Positions 49,974-57,520 of a stretch of DNA of 61,549 bases are shown one piece after another. This DNA comes from Streptomyces sparsogenes. GTDB lineage: Bacteria; Actinomycetota; Actinomycetes; Streptomycetales; Streptomycetaceae. How positions within the stretch are numbered: position 1 is the stretch's first letter; each line of letters begins with the position of its first letter. Where the stretch lies: NCBI RefSeq assembly GCF_001704635.1, contig NZ_MAXF01000159.1, positions 1 to 61,549 of the forward strand, written 5' to 3'. The notes below the pieces were generated by a model. The model worked only from the letters and a program-made list of their open reading frames with translations, did no database searches and had not been told where the DNA came from. Position numbers and translations under genes: made by a program.

Positions 49974-50426
49974 TCAGCGCCTGAGGTCCGCGCCGACCGC
50001 GGCGGCCACCACGCGGTCCCGTTCGGCGCGGGTGAACAGCCCCTCGGCCAGCCAGGTGCCGGCCAGGGCGCGCACCGCCCCCACGAAACGGCCGGAGGAC
50101 ACGAAGGGCGCCTGCTCCCAGAGCACGTCCAGGAAGGTCAGGCCGTCGCCGCGCGTCCGGTTCCACACACCGGAGTCGGCGGCGCCGAACTCGCGGCCGC
50201 GCCGGTCCCGCTGGATCCGGCCCTCGACGGCGGCGCGGAAGTTGCCGATCCAGCCGACGCGTTCCATCCAGTCGCGGCAGTGCCCGAGTGTGGCGGTCGC
50301 GTTGATCCGCCGGCGCCGGGCCCAGAAGCCGCCGGTGATCCGGACCTCGTCGAGCCCCAGCGGCCGCAGCCTCCCCCTGGCCGGGGCCACCGGGAGGGCC
50401 GATGACCGCGGCGTGTTCTCCCTCAC
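49974..50426 (-). pseudogene. Truncated GH127 (beta-L-arabinofuranosidase-like) N-terminus
   Basis: Residues ~25-80 (VRITGGFWARRRRINATATL, HCRDWMERVGWIGNFRAAVE, RGREF) match the opening of GH127/DUF1680 beta-L-arabinofuranosidases, which run about 600-650 residues. After RGREF (50187) the expected ADSxVYKxLEA is missing and the frame runs into AADSGVWNRTRGDGLTFLDV and an unrelated 45-residue end. That end may be the true C-terminus of another lost gene. It is directly downstream of a broken sugar-permease gene on the same strand, as in intact arabinose-oligosaccharide operons. Confidence 0.7.
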
Positions 50427-50478
50427 CAGTTCATGCCTTCGGTGTGTCCTTCCGGTTGTCGGTCCGGGCGGCCCGGGA

Positions 50479-50514
50479 GGTACGGGTGGTACGGGCGGTA
50501 CGGGTGGTACGGAT
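50479..50514. repeat. Four tandem 9-bp repeats (GGTACGGGT)
   Basis: GGTACGGGT, GGTACGGGC, GGTACGGGT, GGTACGGAT, head to tail between the permease and GH127 remnants. Read on the minus strand they lie just upstream of the GH127 start. Slippage-type repeat; no function evident. Confidence 0.75.
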
Positions 50515-50525
50515 GGCCCGGCGCG

Positions 50526-50878
50526 TCAGCCCTTGAGCGCGCCGGACATGAAGCCCCGTACGTAGTGGCGTTGCAGCAGCAGGAAGACCAGGAGGCAGGA
50601 CACGGCGAGGACCACCACGCCCGCCTCGGTGGCCCCGTAGTCCACGGCGCCCATGGACTGCTGCCGCAGGTTGGCGACGGCCAGCGGCAGGGGCGCCTTC
50701 TGGCTGTCCGAGATGAGGATCAGGGGTGCGATGAAGTCGTTCCAGACCGCGAGGAAGGCGAAGAGCCCCACGGTGATCAGCCCCGGTCGCACCGCCTGGA
50801 GGAGGACCCGGCGCAGCGCGCCCGCCGTGCCGCATCCGTCGACGAGCGCCGACTCCTCCAGCTCACGGGGCACGGCCT
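50526..50878 (-). pseudogene. C-terminal fragment of a carbohydrate ABC permease (MalG-like)
   Basis: About 115 residues, less than half the usual 270-300. The EAA loop is present (PRELEESALVDGCGTAGALR, with LLQAVRPGLITVGLFAFLAV following), then the last two membrane helices and the family ending HYVRGFMSGALKG. The upstream four helices are gone: upstream of about 50878 the frame loses similarity. A GTG at 50873 could still be read, but no working transporter results. Its order before GH127 shows a former arabinan/arabinose-oligosaccharide operon. Confidence 0.85.
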
Positions 50879-50879
50879 C

Positions 50880-50954
50880 GACCCGACCCAGGACAACACC
50901 TGGGAGCTGGACCCGAGCATCCGCGTCCCGCTGGCCGCCCCCTCGGGCGAGTAG
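50880..50954 (+). pseudogene. Possible C-terminal scrap of a rightward gene
   Basis: Immediately at the break of the permease remnant, the plus strand reads DPTQDNTWELDPSIRVPLAA then PSGE and TAG (50952-50954), which looks like the natural end of a protein rather than random frame. A strong terminator follows 13 bp later. I do not recognise the gene. If real, it marks the other side of the deletion junction near 50878. Confidence 0.35.
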
Positions 50955-50967
50955 CCCGGCTCTCCGC

Positions 50968-51000
50968 CTGACATCGGCCGCCCACGGCGGCCGATGTCAG
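50968..51000. terminator. 15-bp-stem terminator
   Basis: CTGACATCGGCCGCC (50968-50982), loop CAC, and the perfect complement (50986-51000). It is shared between the scrap ending at 50954 and the leftward DUF1206 gene, whose stop it touches. Confidence 0.85.
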
Positions 51001-51824
51001 GGCGACCGACGGCAGGCCATGGCCAGGGAGTACAGGCCGAACATCATCAGGCCGGTGGCGACGACCACGAGCAGCCAGGGGCCCGCCGGTGTGCCGCGGA
51101 ACGTGCGCAGGGTGTCGTCCAGCCCTTTCGCCCGGTCCGGGTCGTAGGCCAGGGCGGCCTGCACGGCGAAGCCCCCCGCGGCGGCGAACACCACGCCACG
51201 GCTGACGCCTCCGGCGACGCCGAGCGTCTCGACCGTCCGGCGGGCCTTGGGCGGCAAACCCCCGAGCCCCCGCTTCCGGCGGTCCTTGAACAGGGAGGCG
51301 CGCACCGCGATCCAGCCACCCGCCGCGATCAGGGCGCAGCCGCCCGCCGCCACCAGCCACGGGCCCAGCGGCAGCTGCAGGACCCGGGCGGTGATGTCCT
51401 TGGACTGGTGGTCGCTGGACCCGCCTCCGCCCGCTCCTCCCCGCCCGCCCACGGCGAAGGAGAGGACGGAGTAGGCGGCGACGGCGTAGAACACGCAGTG
51501 CGCGGCCGCCGCCAGGCGCTTGGTCTTCTTGGTACCGGGGTCGCGCAGCGTGGCCCTGGCGAGTTGCCACACCGCCATCCCCACCAGGCCGAGCCCCAGG
51601 ATCCACAGCATCACCTCGCCGAACGGCCGCTCGGCGATCTCCGCCACCGCTCCGCCGCGGTCCGCCTGGCGCGAAGTGCCGCCGAAGGCGACCCGTACCG
51701 CGAGCAGGCCCACCAGCAGGTAGATGACGCCTCGGGCGCCCATGCCCCAGCGCCCCGCCGTCTCGACCGCCTCGCTGCGCGCCGCCGCGCGCCCGGCCGA
51801 CCTCGCTCTCGTCGATACGCTCAC
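50997..51824 (-). CDS. DUF1206 domain-containing membrane protein
   Basis: 275 residues with three repeats of a two-helix unit, about six membrane segments. The DUF1206 signature GRWGMGARGVIYLLVGLLAV occurs near residue 24 and recurs as AAAAHCVFYAVAAYSVLSFA and GVAGGVSRGVVFAAAGGFAV; the final GLMMFGLYSLAMACRRSP is typical. Function unknown; common in actinobacteria, perhaps in membrane homeostasis. The stop codon lies in the terminator stem. Confidence 0.93.
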   Translation of the reverse strand: MSVSTRARSAGRAAARSEAVETAGRWGMGARGVIYLLVGLLAVRVAFGGTSRQADRGGAVAEIAERPFGEVMLWILGLGLVGMAVWQLARATLRDPGTKKTKRLAAAAHCVFYAVAAYSVLSFAVGGRGGAGGGGSSDHQSKDITARVLQLPLGPWLVAAGGCALIAAGGWIAVRASLFKDRRKRGLGGLPPKARRTVETLGVAGGVSRGVVFAAAGGFAVQAALAYDPDRAKGLDDTLRTFRGTPAGPWLLVVVATGLMMFGLYSLAMACRRSP

Positions 51825-51993
51825 GGAGACCTCCCGGCTCGATGGACGTCACCCGTCTGCCCCGGTACGGCCCGGGAAAACGCCCCGGCCCCGGGCCCCG
51901 CCGCGCGCCGCCTGCCGCGGGGCCGGTGTGAGGGCGGTGTGTCAGGGCAGACGGGATGTGATCTTGATGCCGAGAGGTGAGGGGGCGCCGCCC

Positions 51994-52782
51994 ATGGCCG
52001 ACTCCGGGCGTCGACCGCGTGCTGGTCGCCAGCATGTGTTCAGTCTGCGGCAGCTGTCCCTCTGCTTCGGGCTGGTCGCGATCGTGCTCTGCGGCGCGGG
52101 CCTCCTGGTGAAGGTCGCCGCGAGGGAGGCCGCGGACCGTCCCGTCGCCGCCCTGGTGGCGGGGGTGGCGCTGGGTCTGCCGGCGCTCGCCGCGGTCAGG
52201 GCGGTGCGCCGCCGCCGTGGCCGTGCCGCCTGGCGCACCGCCGAGGTACTTCCGGCGCAGGGCGACGCGGCGGCCCCCGTGGTGCCGTCGCTCGTCGAGG
52301 AGCCCGCCGGGGAGGCCCCGTTCGGGACCGGGACCGGGGCCGGGACCGGGGCCGGGACCGAGCCCGAGACGGAGGCCGAGGTCGCGATCGAGGACGAGGT
52401 CGCGTACGAGGCGATGACCCCGGAGGAGTTCGAACTGGCGGTCGCGGAGCTGTGCGCACGTGACGGCTGCGAGGATGTCCGCGTGGTCGGCGGCGCGGGT
52501 GACCTGGGCGCCGATGTGCTCGCCACCGCGCCCGACGGCCGGCGCCTGGTCATCCAGTGCAAGCGCTACACCGCTCCCCACAAGGTCGGCTCCCAGGACG
52601 TGCAGCGCTTCGGCGGGACCTGCTTCGCCGTGCACGAGGCCCATATCGCCGTGGTGATCACCACGAGCGAGTTCACCGAGCCGGCCGTCGACTACGCCGC
52701 CGCGTGCGGGATCCGGTGCTTCGACGGGCGGGAACTCACCGAGTGGGCCCGGCACACCGGCCCGGCGCCGTGGATCGGCTGA
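51994..52782 (+). CDS. Membrane-anchored Mrr-like restriction endonuclease
   Basis: 262 residues. Two N-terminal membrane helices (about 20-65: LSLCFGLVAIVLCGAGLLVK, PVAALVAGVALGLPALAAV), a Pro/Ala/Glu and GTGAGT-repeat linker, then a C-terminal Mrr-type PD-(D/E)xK domain (about 150-262): MTPEEFELAVAELCARDGCE, GAGDLGADVLAT (Asp) and RRLVIQCKRY (Gln-x-Lys). Members cut modified DNA or act as membrane nucleases. ATG 51994 follows GAGGTGAGGGGG; an ATG at 51967 is in frame. The linker DNA (52324-52360) is a 12-bp repeat of GGGACCGGGGCC. Confidence 0.92.
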   Translation: MADSGRRPRAGRQHVFSLRQLSLCFGLVAIVLCGAGLLVKVAAREAADRPVAALVAGVALGLPALAAVRAVRRRRGRAAWRTAEVLPAQGDAAAPVVPSLVEEPAGEAPFGTGTGAGTGAGTEPETEAEVAIEDEVAYEAMTPEEFELAVAELCARDGCEDVRVVGGAGDLGADVLATAPDGRRLVIQCKRYTAPHKVGSQDVQRFGGTCFAVHEAHIAVVITTSEFTEPAVDYAAACGIRCFDGRELTEWARHTGPAPWIG

Positions 52783-52789
52783 CCCTGCG

Positions 52790-54232
52790 TCAGTTCTCCT
52801 CGTTCGCGGCGGTCTCGTCCAGTGCGGCGATCTCGGAGAGCGCCACCGGTGCGGCGAGCGGTCGGCGGGCGAGCGCGAGGAGGTCGCCCGCCTGGGGTGA
52901 CCGTCCGGTGAGAGCCGCCGCCACCTGGGCGGTGGCGAAGCCGCACACCCGGCCCTGGCACATCCCCATGCCCGGGCGGGCCAGCATCTTCAGCGTCCGC
53001 GGGTCCCGCGCGCCCAGGTCGCGGGCCGCGTGGCACAGGTCGTGGTACGTCACCTCCTCGCAGCGGCAGACGATCGTGGACGCCTCCAGCCAGTCGGTCC
53101 AGCCCGGCGGGACCGGGCAGGCGGTGTGCAGGGCGGTGGCGAAGCGCCGCCCCCTGCGGACCGCCCGCTGGAGCCGGCGCACCCGGCCCTCGTCGACGGC
53201 CCGCCCCAGGTCGGCGGCCGCGGCGAGCCCGCTCAGCCGGCCCTCGCGGACGGCGAGCGCCGCGCCGCCGACCCCGGTGGCCTCCCCCGCCAGATAGACC
53301 CCGGGGACCCCGGCCCGCTGTCGGTCGTCGACCACGGCCACCAGCGAGCCGTCGGTGTCCACCCGGGTGCGCGCGCCGACCATCAGCGGCAGTTCGAGCG
53401 AGGGGGTGAACCCCCAGCCCAGGGCGACCAGATCGGCGTCCACCTCGATCCGCACCCCGCCGCGCGGCCGTCCGTCACGGCCCAGCGGCGCGATGCGGAC
53501 GGACCGCACCCGGTCCTCGCCCCGGATCTCGGTGACCGCCGTCCGGGTGCGGTAGGGGATGGCGTGGCGGGCCAGCAGCGCGGCGTACCCGGCCCCCTCG
53601 ACCGCCTTGGCGGGCTCCCGCAAGGCGCCGCCGGGGTCGCGCAGCCAGCCGCGGAGCGGATTGGCCTCGCACACCATGACGATCTCGGCGCCCGCCGCGG
53701 CGAGGCCGGTGGCCACCGGGAGCAGGAAGGGGCCGGTCCCCGCCACCACGGCCCGCCGCCCGGCGAGGGTGCCGCTTCCCTTGAGCAGGGCCTGCACCCC
53801 GCCGGCCGCCATGACGCCGGGCAGGTCCCAGCCGGGCACCGGCAGTTGCCGGTCGGACGCCCCGGGGCAGAGGATCAGCGAGCGCGCGGTCAGCGCGCGG
53901 GTGCCGGGCCCGACGGTGTCGTGCGCGGGGCGCAGATGGAGGGTGAACCGGTCGGCGTCGCGTTGGACGAGCCACACCTGGTGTCCGAAGAGCGTACGGG
54001 TCCTGGTGCGGGTGAGGCCCGCGCGCAGGGCGGCGAAGGTGCGGCGGCCGTGCCCGCCAGGGGGGCCGTCGTCGTGCGGGCCGTGCCGCCAGTACTGGCC
54101 GCCGGGCCGCTCGCCGGCGTCCACGAGGACCACGGTCAGCCCGGCCGCCGCCGCCTCGGCCGCGGCGGCCAGGCCGGCCGGGCCGGCGCCGACCACGGCC
54201 ACGTCGGCCACCGGGTCACCGGCCGCGCGCAT
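52790..54232 (-). CDS. FAD-dependent oxidoreductase with BFD-like [2Fe-2S] site (imino-acid dehydrogenase alpha-type subunit)
   Basis: 480 residues. FAD motif DVAVVGAGPAGLAAAAEAA; NAD(P)-type second Rossmann part GRRAVVAGTGPFLLPVATGL; C-terminal BFD-like cluster with Cys in IVCRCEEVTYHDLCHAAR and GMGMCQGRVC. This is the alpha subunit type of heterotrimeric D-hydroxyproline/octopine/hydrogen-cyanide-synthase-like dehydrogenases (LhpF/HcnB/OoxA relatives). It overlaps the [2Fe-2S] gene by 17 bp and forms the last gene of the hydroxyproline operon. Confidence 0.92.
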   Translation of the reverse strand: MRAAGDPVADVAVVGAGPAGLAAAAEAAAAGLTVVLVDAGERPGGQYWRHGPHDDGPPGGHGRRTFAALRAGLTRTRTRTLFGHQVWLVQRDADRFTLHLRPAHDTVGPGTRALTARSLILCPGASDRQLPVPGWDLPGVMAAGGVQALLKGSGTLAGRRAVVAGTGPFLLPVATGLAAAGAEIVMVCEANPLRGWLRDPGGALREPAKAVEGAGYAALLARHAIPYRTRTAVTEIRGEDRVRSVRIAPLGRDGRPRGGVRIEVDADLVALGWGFTPSLELPLMVGARTRVDTDGSLVAVVDDRQRAGVPGVYLAGEATGVGGAALAVREGRLSGLAAAADLGRAVDEGRVRRLQRAVRRGRRFATALHTACPVPPGWTDWLEASTIVCRCEEVTYHDLCHAARDLGARDPRTLKMLARPGMGMCQGRVCGFATAQVAAALTGRSPQAGDLLALARRPLAAPVALSEIAALDETAANEEN

Positions 54233-54536
54233 CGGCTGCCCTCCCCGGGAGGCCGGTCTCCAGCCGCATGCCGTCGGCGGCGGGCACCAGGCAGGCCCGC
54301 TGGTCGGGGCGGCCGTCCACGGTGATCAGGCAGTCGTAGCAGACGCCGATGCCGCAGAAAAGCCCGCGGGGCCGGCCCGCCGCACGGGTGGCGCGCCAGG
54401 CGACCACCCCCGCGGCGACCAGGGCCGCCCCCACGGTCTGGCCCGGCCGGGCGTGGATGGTCCGTCCGTCGAAGGACAGGCGGCACGGGTGGCCGCCGTC
54501 CGGCCGCCGGGTACCGGAGGGGGTCTCAGGGGGCAT
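54216..54536 (-). CDS. Small [2Fe-2S]-binding protein (dehydrogenase gamma-type subunit)
   Basis: 106 residues. Plant-type ferredoxin fold with LSFDGRTIHARPGQTVGAAL and the Cys set GLFCGIGVCYDCLITVDGRP plus a later Cys in RACLVP. Equivalent to HcnA/LhpE/SoxA-type N-domains. With the FAD genes on both sides it forms a three-subunit imino-acid dehydrogenase that passes electrons through [2Fe-2S] to the respiratory chain (family knowledge). Overlaps the FAD gene downstream and is 6 bp behind the DAO-type gene. Confidence 0.93.
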   Translation of the reverse strand: MPPETPSGTRRPDGGHPCRLSFDGRTIHARPGQTVGAALVAAGVVAWRATRAAGRPRGLFCGIGVCYDCLITVDGRPDQRACLVPAADGMRLETGLPGRAADARGR

Positions 54537-54542
54537 CGCGCG

Positions 54543-55817
54543 TCACCTCGTCGTCGGAGAGGGCTCGTTCCCCTCGGTCGGGGGGTCGGTCGGGGGGTCG
54601 GTCGAGGGATCGGTCGAGGGATCGGTCGGTGGCTCGGTCGGTGGCGAGAAGCGTTCGGGGGCGAAGGGGGCCAGGTCCAGGTCGGTCGGGCGGCCCGTCA
54701 GCGCCTGGGCGAGCAGCTTGCCGGTGCCGACCGACAGGCCCACCCCGGCGCCTTCGTGGCCGCAGGCGTGCCAGAGTCCGGGGGCCCGCGGATCGGGTCC
54801 GATCACCGGCAGGTGGTCGGGGCAGTACGGCCGGAAGCCCAGATAGCCGCGGATGGCCTGGACGGAGGCCAGGAACGGGAAGAGGGCGATCGCGTTGCGG
54901 GCCAGGGCCGCGAGGACGGTGGGCGGGACCTCGCGGTCGAAGCCGACCCGCTCCCGGGACGAGCCGATCAGGACGGTGCCCGCGCGGGTGCCCTCGACGA
55001 CCGGGGAGGTCTGGAGTGCCGCGTCGGAGCTGGCCACGTCGCTCACGTACTCCGCCGCGTAGACCTTGTGCCGGATCACGGGCGGCAGGGGCTGGGTGAC
55101 CAGGACGCACCCTCTCCTGGGCAGCACCGGGACCCGCACCCCGGCCAGCTCGGCGACCGCGCCGGCCCAGGTGCCCGCCGCGTTGAGCACGGCGGGCGCC
55201 GAGAGCCGGCCGCGGCCGGTGCGCACTCCGGTGATCCGTTCGCCGGCCCGCAGGAAGCCGGTGACCTCGGTGTCCGTCAGCACCCGGGCGCCCGCCAGCC
55301 GGGCCATCCGGAGCAGATGCGCGACCACCAGCATGGGCTGGACCTGGGCGTCCTGTGGGTAGTAGGCGCCGCCGGCCAGGTCGGGCGACAGCCGCGGCTC
55401 GTAGTCGCGCAGCTCGTCCCGCGCCACGTCGACGGCCTCGATCCCACGGGCGCGCTGCTCCCGGAGCAGCGCGGCGAGCGGGCCCGCGCCCTTCGGGGAG
55501 GCGGCCACCACCAGGCCGCCCTTGGACTCGAACTCCCACAGCCCGGCGTGTTCGGCCAGGTCCTCGCGCCAGACCCGCTGGGAGTACAGGGCCAGGTCGA
55601 GTTCGGGCCCGGGCTCCTTGTCGGACACCAGCAGGTTGCCCTCGCCGGCACTGGACGTGCCGCCGGCGAGCGGGCCGCGGTCGACCACGGTGACGCGGAG
55701 GCCGGAGCGGGCCGCGAAGTACGCGGCGGCGGCGCCGACCACCCCGGCTCCGATCACCACCAGGTCGGCGGTGTCGCCGGGCGCGGCCGGACCGCCGCCC
55801 GCGGGGCGGCCGGTCAC
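54543..55817 (-). CDS. FAD-dependent D-amino-acid/D-hydroxyproline dehydrogenase subunit (DAO family)
   Basis: 424 residues. FAD motif ADLVVIGAGVVGAAAAYFAA; TSSAGEGNLLVSDKEPGPEL; late GYLGFRPYCPDHLPVIGPDP and ACGHEGAGVGLSVGTGKLLA, as in DAO-type beta subunits (HcnC/LhpB). It should oxidise the imino-acid C-N bond, e.g. cis-4-hydroxy-D-proline. GTG 55817 overlaps the GntR stop. The C-terminal tail PPTEPPTDPSTDPSTDPP etc. is coded by a pure 12-bp repeat and is likely disordered. Confidence 0.92.
   Translation of the reverse strand: MTGRPAGGGPAAPGDTADLVVIGAGVVGAAAAYFAARSGLRVTVVDRGPLAGGTSSAGEGNLLVSDKEPGPELDLALYSQRVWREDLAEHAGLWEFESKGGLVVAASPKGAGPLAALLREQRARGIEAVDVARDELRDYEPRLSPDLAGGAYYPQDAQVQPMLVVAHLLRMARLAGARVLTDTEVTGFLRAGERITGVRTGRGRLSAPAVLNAAGTWAGAVAELAGVRVPVLPRRGCVLVTQPLPPVIRHKVYAAEYVSDVASSDAALQTSPVVEGTRAGTVLIGSSRERVGFDREVPPTVLAALARNAIALFPFLASVQAIRGYLGFRPYCPDHLPVIGPDPRAPGLWHACGHEGAGVGLSVGTGKLLAQALTGRPTDLDLAPFAPERFSPPTEPPTDPSTDPSTDPPTDPPTEGNEPSPTTR
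54574..54645. repeat. Six tandem 12-bp repeats within the DAO-type gene
   Basis: Units TCGGTCGGGGGG (x2), TCGGTCGAGGGA (x2), TCGGTCGGTGGC (x2), coding for the P-P/S-T-D/E tail. Pairwise identical neighbours suggest recent slippage. Confidence 0.9.
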
Positions 55818-56503
55818 GAGCCGCCCGCCCAGATGCCCCTGACATGCCCGATGTGGCGGTGCATGAACAGCTCGGCCGCCTCGGCGTTCCTGGCCTCGAC
55901 GAAGTCGAGGAGCTGGTGGTGCTCCGCCGCCGAGTCCACCAGAGTGCCGTTCTTCACCAGCGGCGCCAGCCCCAGCAGCCGGGTCTGGGCCCGGAGGTTC
56001 GACACCACCTCCAGCAGGCGCCGGTTGCCGCTGTGCGCCAGCAGGGCGAGGTGGAAGACCCGGTCGGCCTCGACGTAGCCGATCAGGTCGCCCTGTTCGG
56101 CGGCCACCACGATGCGCTGGGCCAGCTTGCGCAGGGCGGGGAAGTCCTCGGCGGGGACCAGCGGCACCACGGCCCGCACCGAGGGCGGTTCCACCAGCAG
56201 CCGTACGGCCGTCACCTCGTCCAGGTCCTTCTCGGACACCTCGGTGATGAGGAAGCCCTTGTTGGGCTGCGCCACCACCAGCCCTTCCCTGACCAGGTCG
56301 ATCATCGCCTCGCGCACCGGGGTCGAGGACACCCCGAACTTGGCGGCCAGCGTCGGCGCGGAGTACACCGTGCCGGGCGTCAGCTCTCCTGAGATGATCG
56401 CGGCGCGCAACGCGTTTCCGACCCGGTCGCGGAGGATTTCCCGCTTCCCCACGGTGCGCAGATGCGTGGTCGGGTCCTCCGTGAGCGGCCGTTCGGGGTC
56501 CAA
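55814..56503 (-). CDS. GntR-family (FCD) transcriptional regulator
   Basis: 229 residues. N-terminal wHTH: REILRDRVGNALRAAIISGE, TPGTVYSAPTLAAKFGVSST, PVREAMIDLVREGLV; C-terminal FCD ligand domain (about 90-225) with VFHLALLAHSGNRRLLEVV and EHHQLLDFVEARNAEAAELF (metal/His pocket). It sits in the middle of the catabolic operon, 15 bp behind the racemase-type gene, and probably senses hydroxyproline or a product. Start is TTG 56503 with GAGG about 8 nt upstream. Sites such as the one at 58455 may be its operators. Confidence 0.93.
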   Translation of the reverse strand: MDPERPLTEDPTTHLRTVGKREILRDRVGNALRAAIISGELTPGTVYSAPTLAAKFGVSSTPVREAMIDLVREGLVVAQPNKGFLITEVSEKDLDEVTAVRLLVEPPSVRAVVPLVPAEDFPALRKLAQRIVVAAEQGDLIGYVEADRVFHLALLAHSGNRRLLEVVSNLRAQTRLLGLAPLVKNGTLVDSAAEHHQLLDFVEARNAEAAELFMHRHIGHVRGIWAGGS

Positions 56504-56518
56504 CTGGTTCGCCTCTTT

Positions 56519-57520
56519 CTAGAGCAGGAATCCGGCCGGAAACGGGTCGTCCGGATCCAGGGTGAACTGAGAGGTGCCGGTGACCCACGCCCGCCCGGTG
56601 ATGGTGGGCACCACCGCGGGTCGGCCGGCCACCTCAGTCTCCTCGATCAGCCGGCCGATGAAGCGCGTACCGATGAAGGACTCGTTCACGAACTGCGCCC
56701 CGAGGGCCAGTTCGCCGCGGGAGTGGAGCTGGGCCATGCGGGCGCTGGTGCCGGTGCCGCACGGCGAGCGGTCGAACCAGCCGGGGTGGATGGCCATGGC
56801 GTGCCGGGAGTGGGCCGGGGTCGAGCCGGGCGCCTTGAGGTAGACGTGGTGACAGCCGCGGATGTCGGGGCGTTCGGGGTGGACCGGCTCGTCGTGCTCG
56901 TTGATCGCGGCCATGATCGCCATGCCGGCCCTCAGCAGTTCGCCGCCGGCCTTCCGGTCGAACGGCAGGCCCAGCTCGGCCAGCTCGACGATGGCGTAGA
57001 AGTTGCCGCCGAAGGCCAGGTCGTAACGGACCTGGCCGAGGCCGGGCACCTCCACCGTGCGGTCCAGGGCGTGGGCGAAGGAGGTGACGTTCCGCAGGGT
57101 CACCGACCGGGCGGCGCCGTCACGGACCGCCACCTCGGCCGTCACCGGCCCGGCCGGGGTGTCCAGGCGGATGACGGTGACCGGTTCGCGCACCTCGACC
57201 ATGCCGGTCTCGACGAGCACGGTGGCGACCCCCATGGTGCCGTGGCCGCACATCGGCAGCAGGCCGGACACCTCGATGAACAGCACCCCCCAGTCGGCCT
57301 CCGGGGTGGTGGGCGGTTGCAGGATGGCGCCGCTCATCGCCGCGTGGCCGCGCGGCTCGTACATCAGCAGGGTGCGCAGGTCGTCGCGGTGGGTCTGGAA
57401 CCACGTGCGGCGCTCGGCCATGGTGGAGCCGGGGATGACGCCCACTCCGCCGACCACGACCCGGGTGGGCATGCCCTCGGTGTGCGATTCGACGGTGTGG
57501 AAGACGTGGCGCGATCTCAT
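56519..57520 (-). CDS. Proline racemase/4-hydroxyproline 2-epimerase family protein
   Basis: 333 residues. Both catalytic Cys are present: Cys91 in LLPMCGHGTMG and Cys254 in DRSPCGTGTSARM. Two Cys means racemase/epimerase activity; dehydratase relatives have Thr in place of the second or first. With the FAD/[2Fe-2S] genes and DapA-type deaminase, epimerisation of trans-4-hydroxy-L-proline to cis-4-hydroxy-D-proline is the best call (LhpA/HypF-like). ATG overlaps the DapA-type stop (ATGA). Confidence 0.93.
   Translation of the reverse strand: MRSRHVFHTVESHTEGMPTRVVVGGVGVIPGSTMAERRTWFQTHRDDLRTLLMYEPRGHAAMSGAILQPPTTPEADWGVLFIEVSGLLPMCGHGTMGVATVLVETGMVEVREPVTVIRLDTPAGPVTAEVAVRDGAARSVTLRNVTSFAHALDRTVEVPGLGQVRYDLAFGGNFYAIVELAELGLPFDRKAGGELLRAGMAIMAAINEHDEPVHPERPDIRGCHHVYLKAPGSTPAHSRHAMAIHPGWFDRSPCGTGTSARMAQLHSRGELALGAQFVNESFIGTRFIGRLIEETEVAGRPAVVPTITGRAWVTGTSQFTLDPDDPFPAGFLL

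Noticed and set aside
50433..50954. Plus-strand frame of 173 codons
   Set aside because: Most of it is antisense to the permease remnant; only the last 25 codons look like protein and are reported separately.
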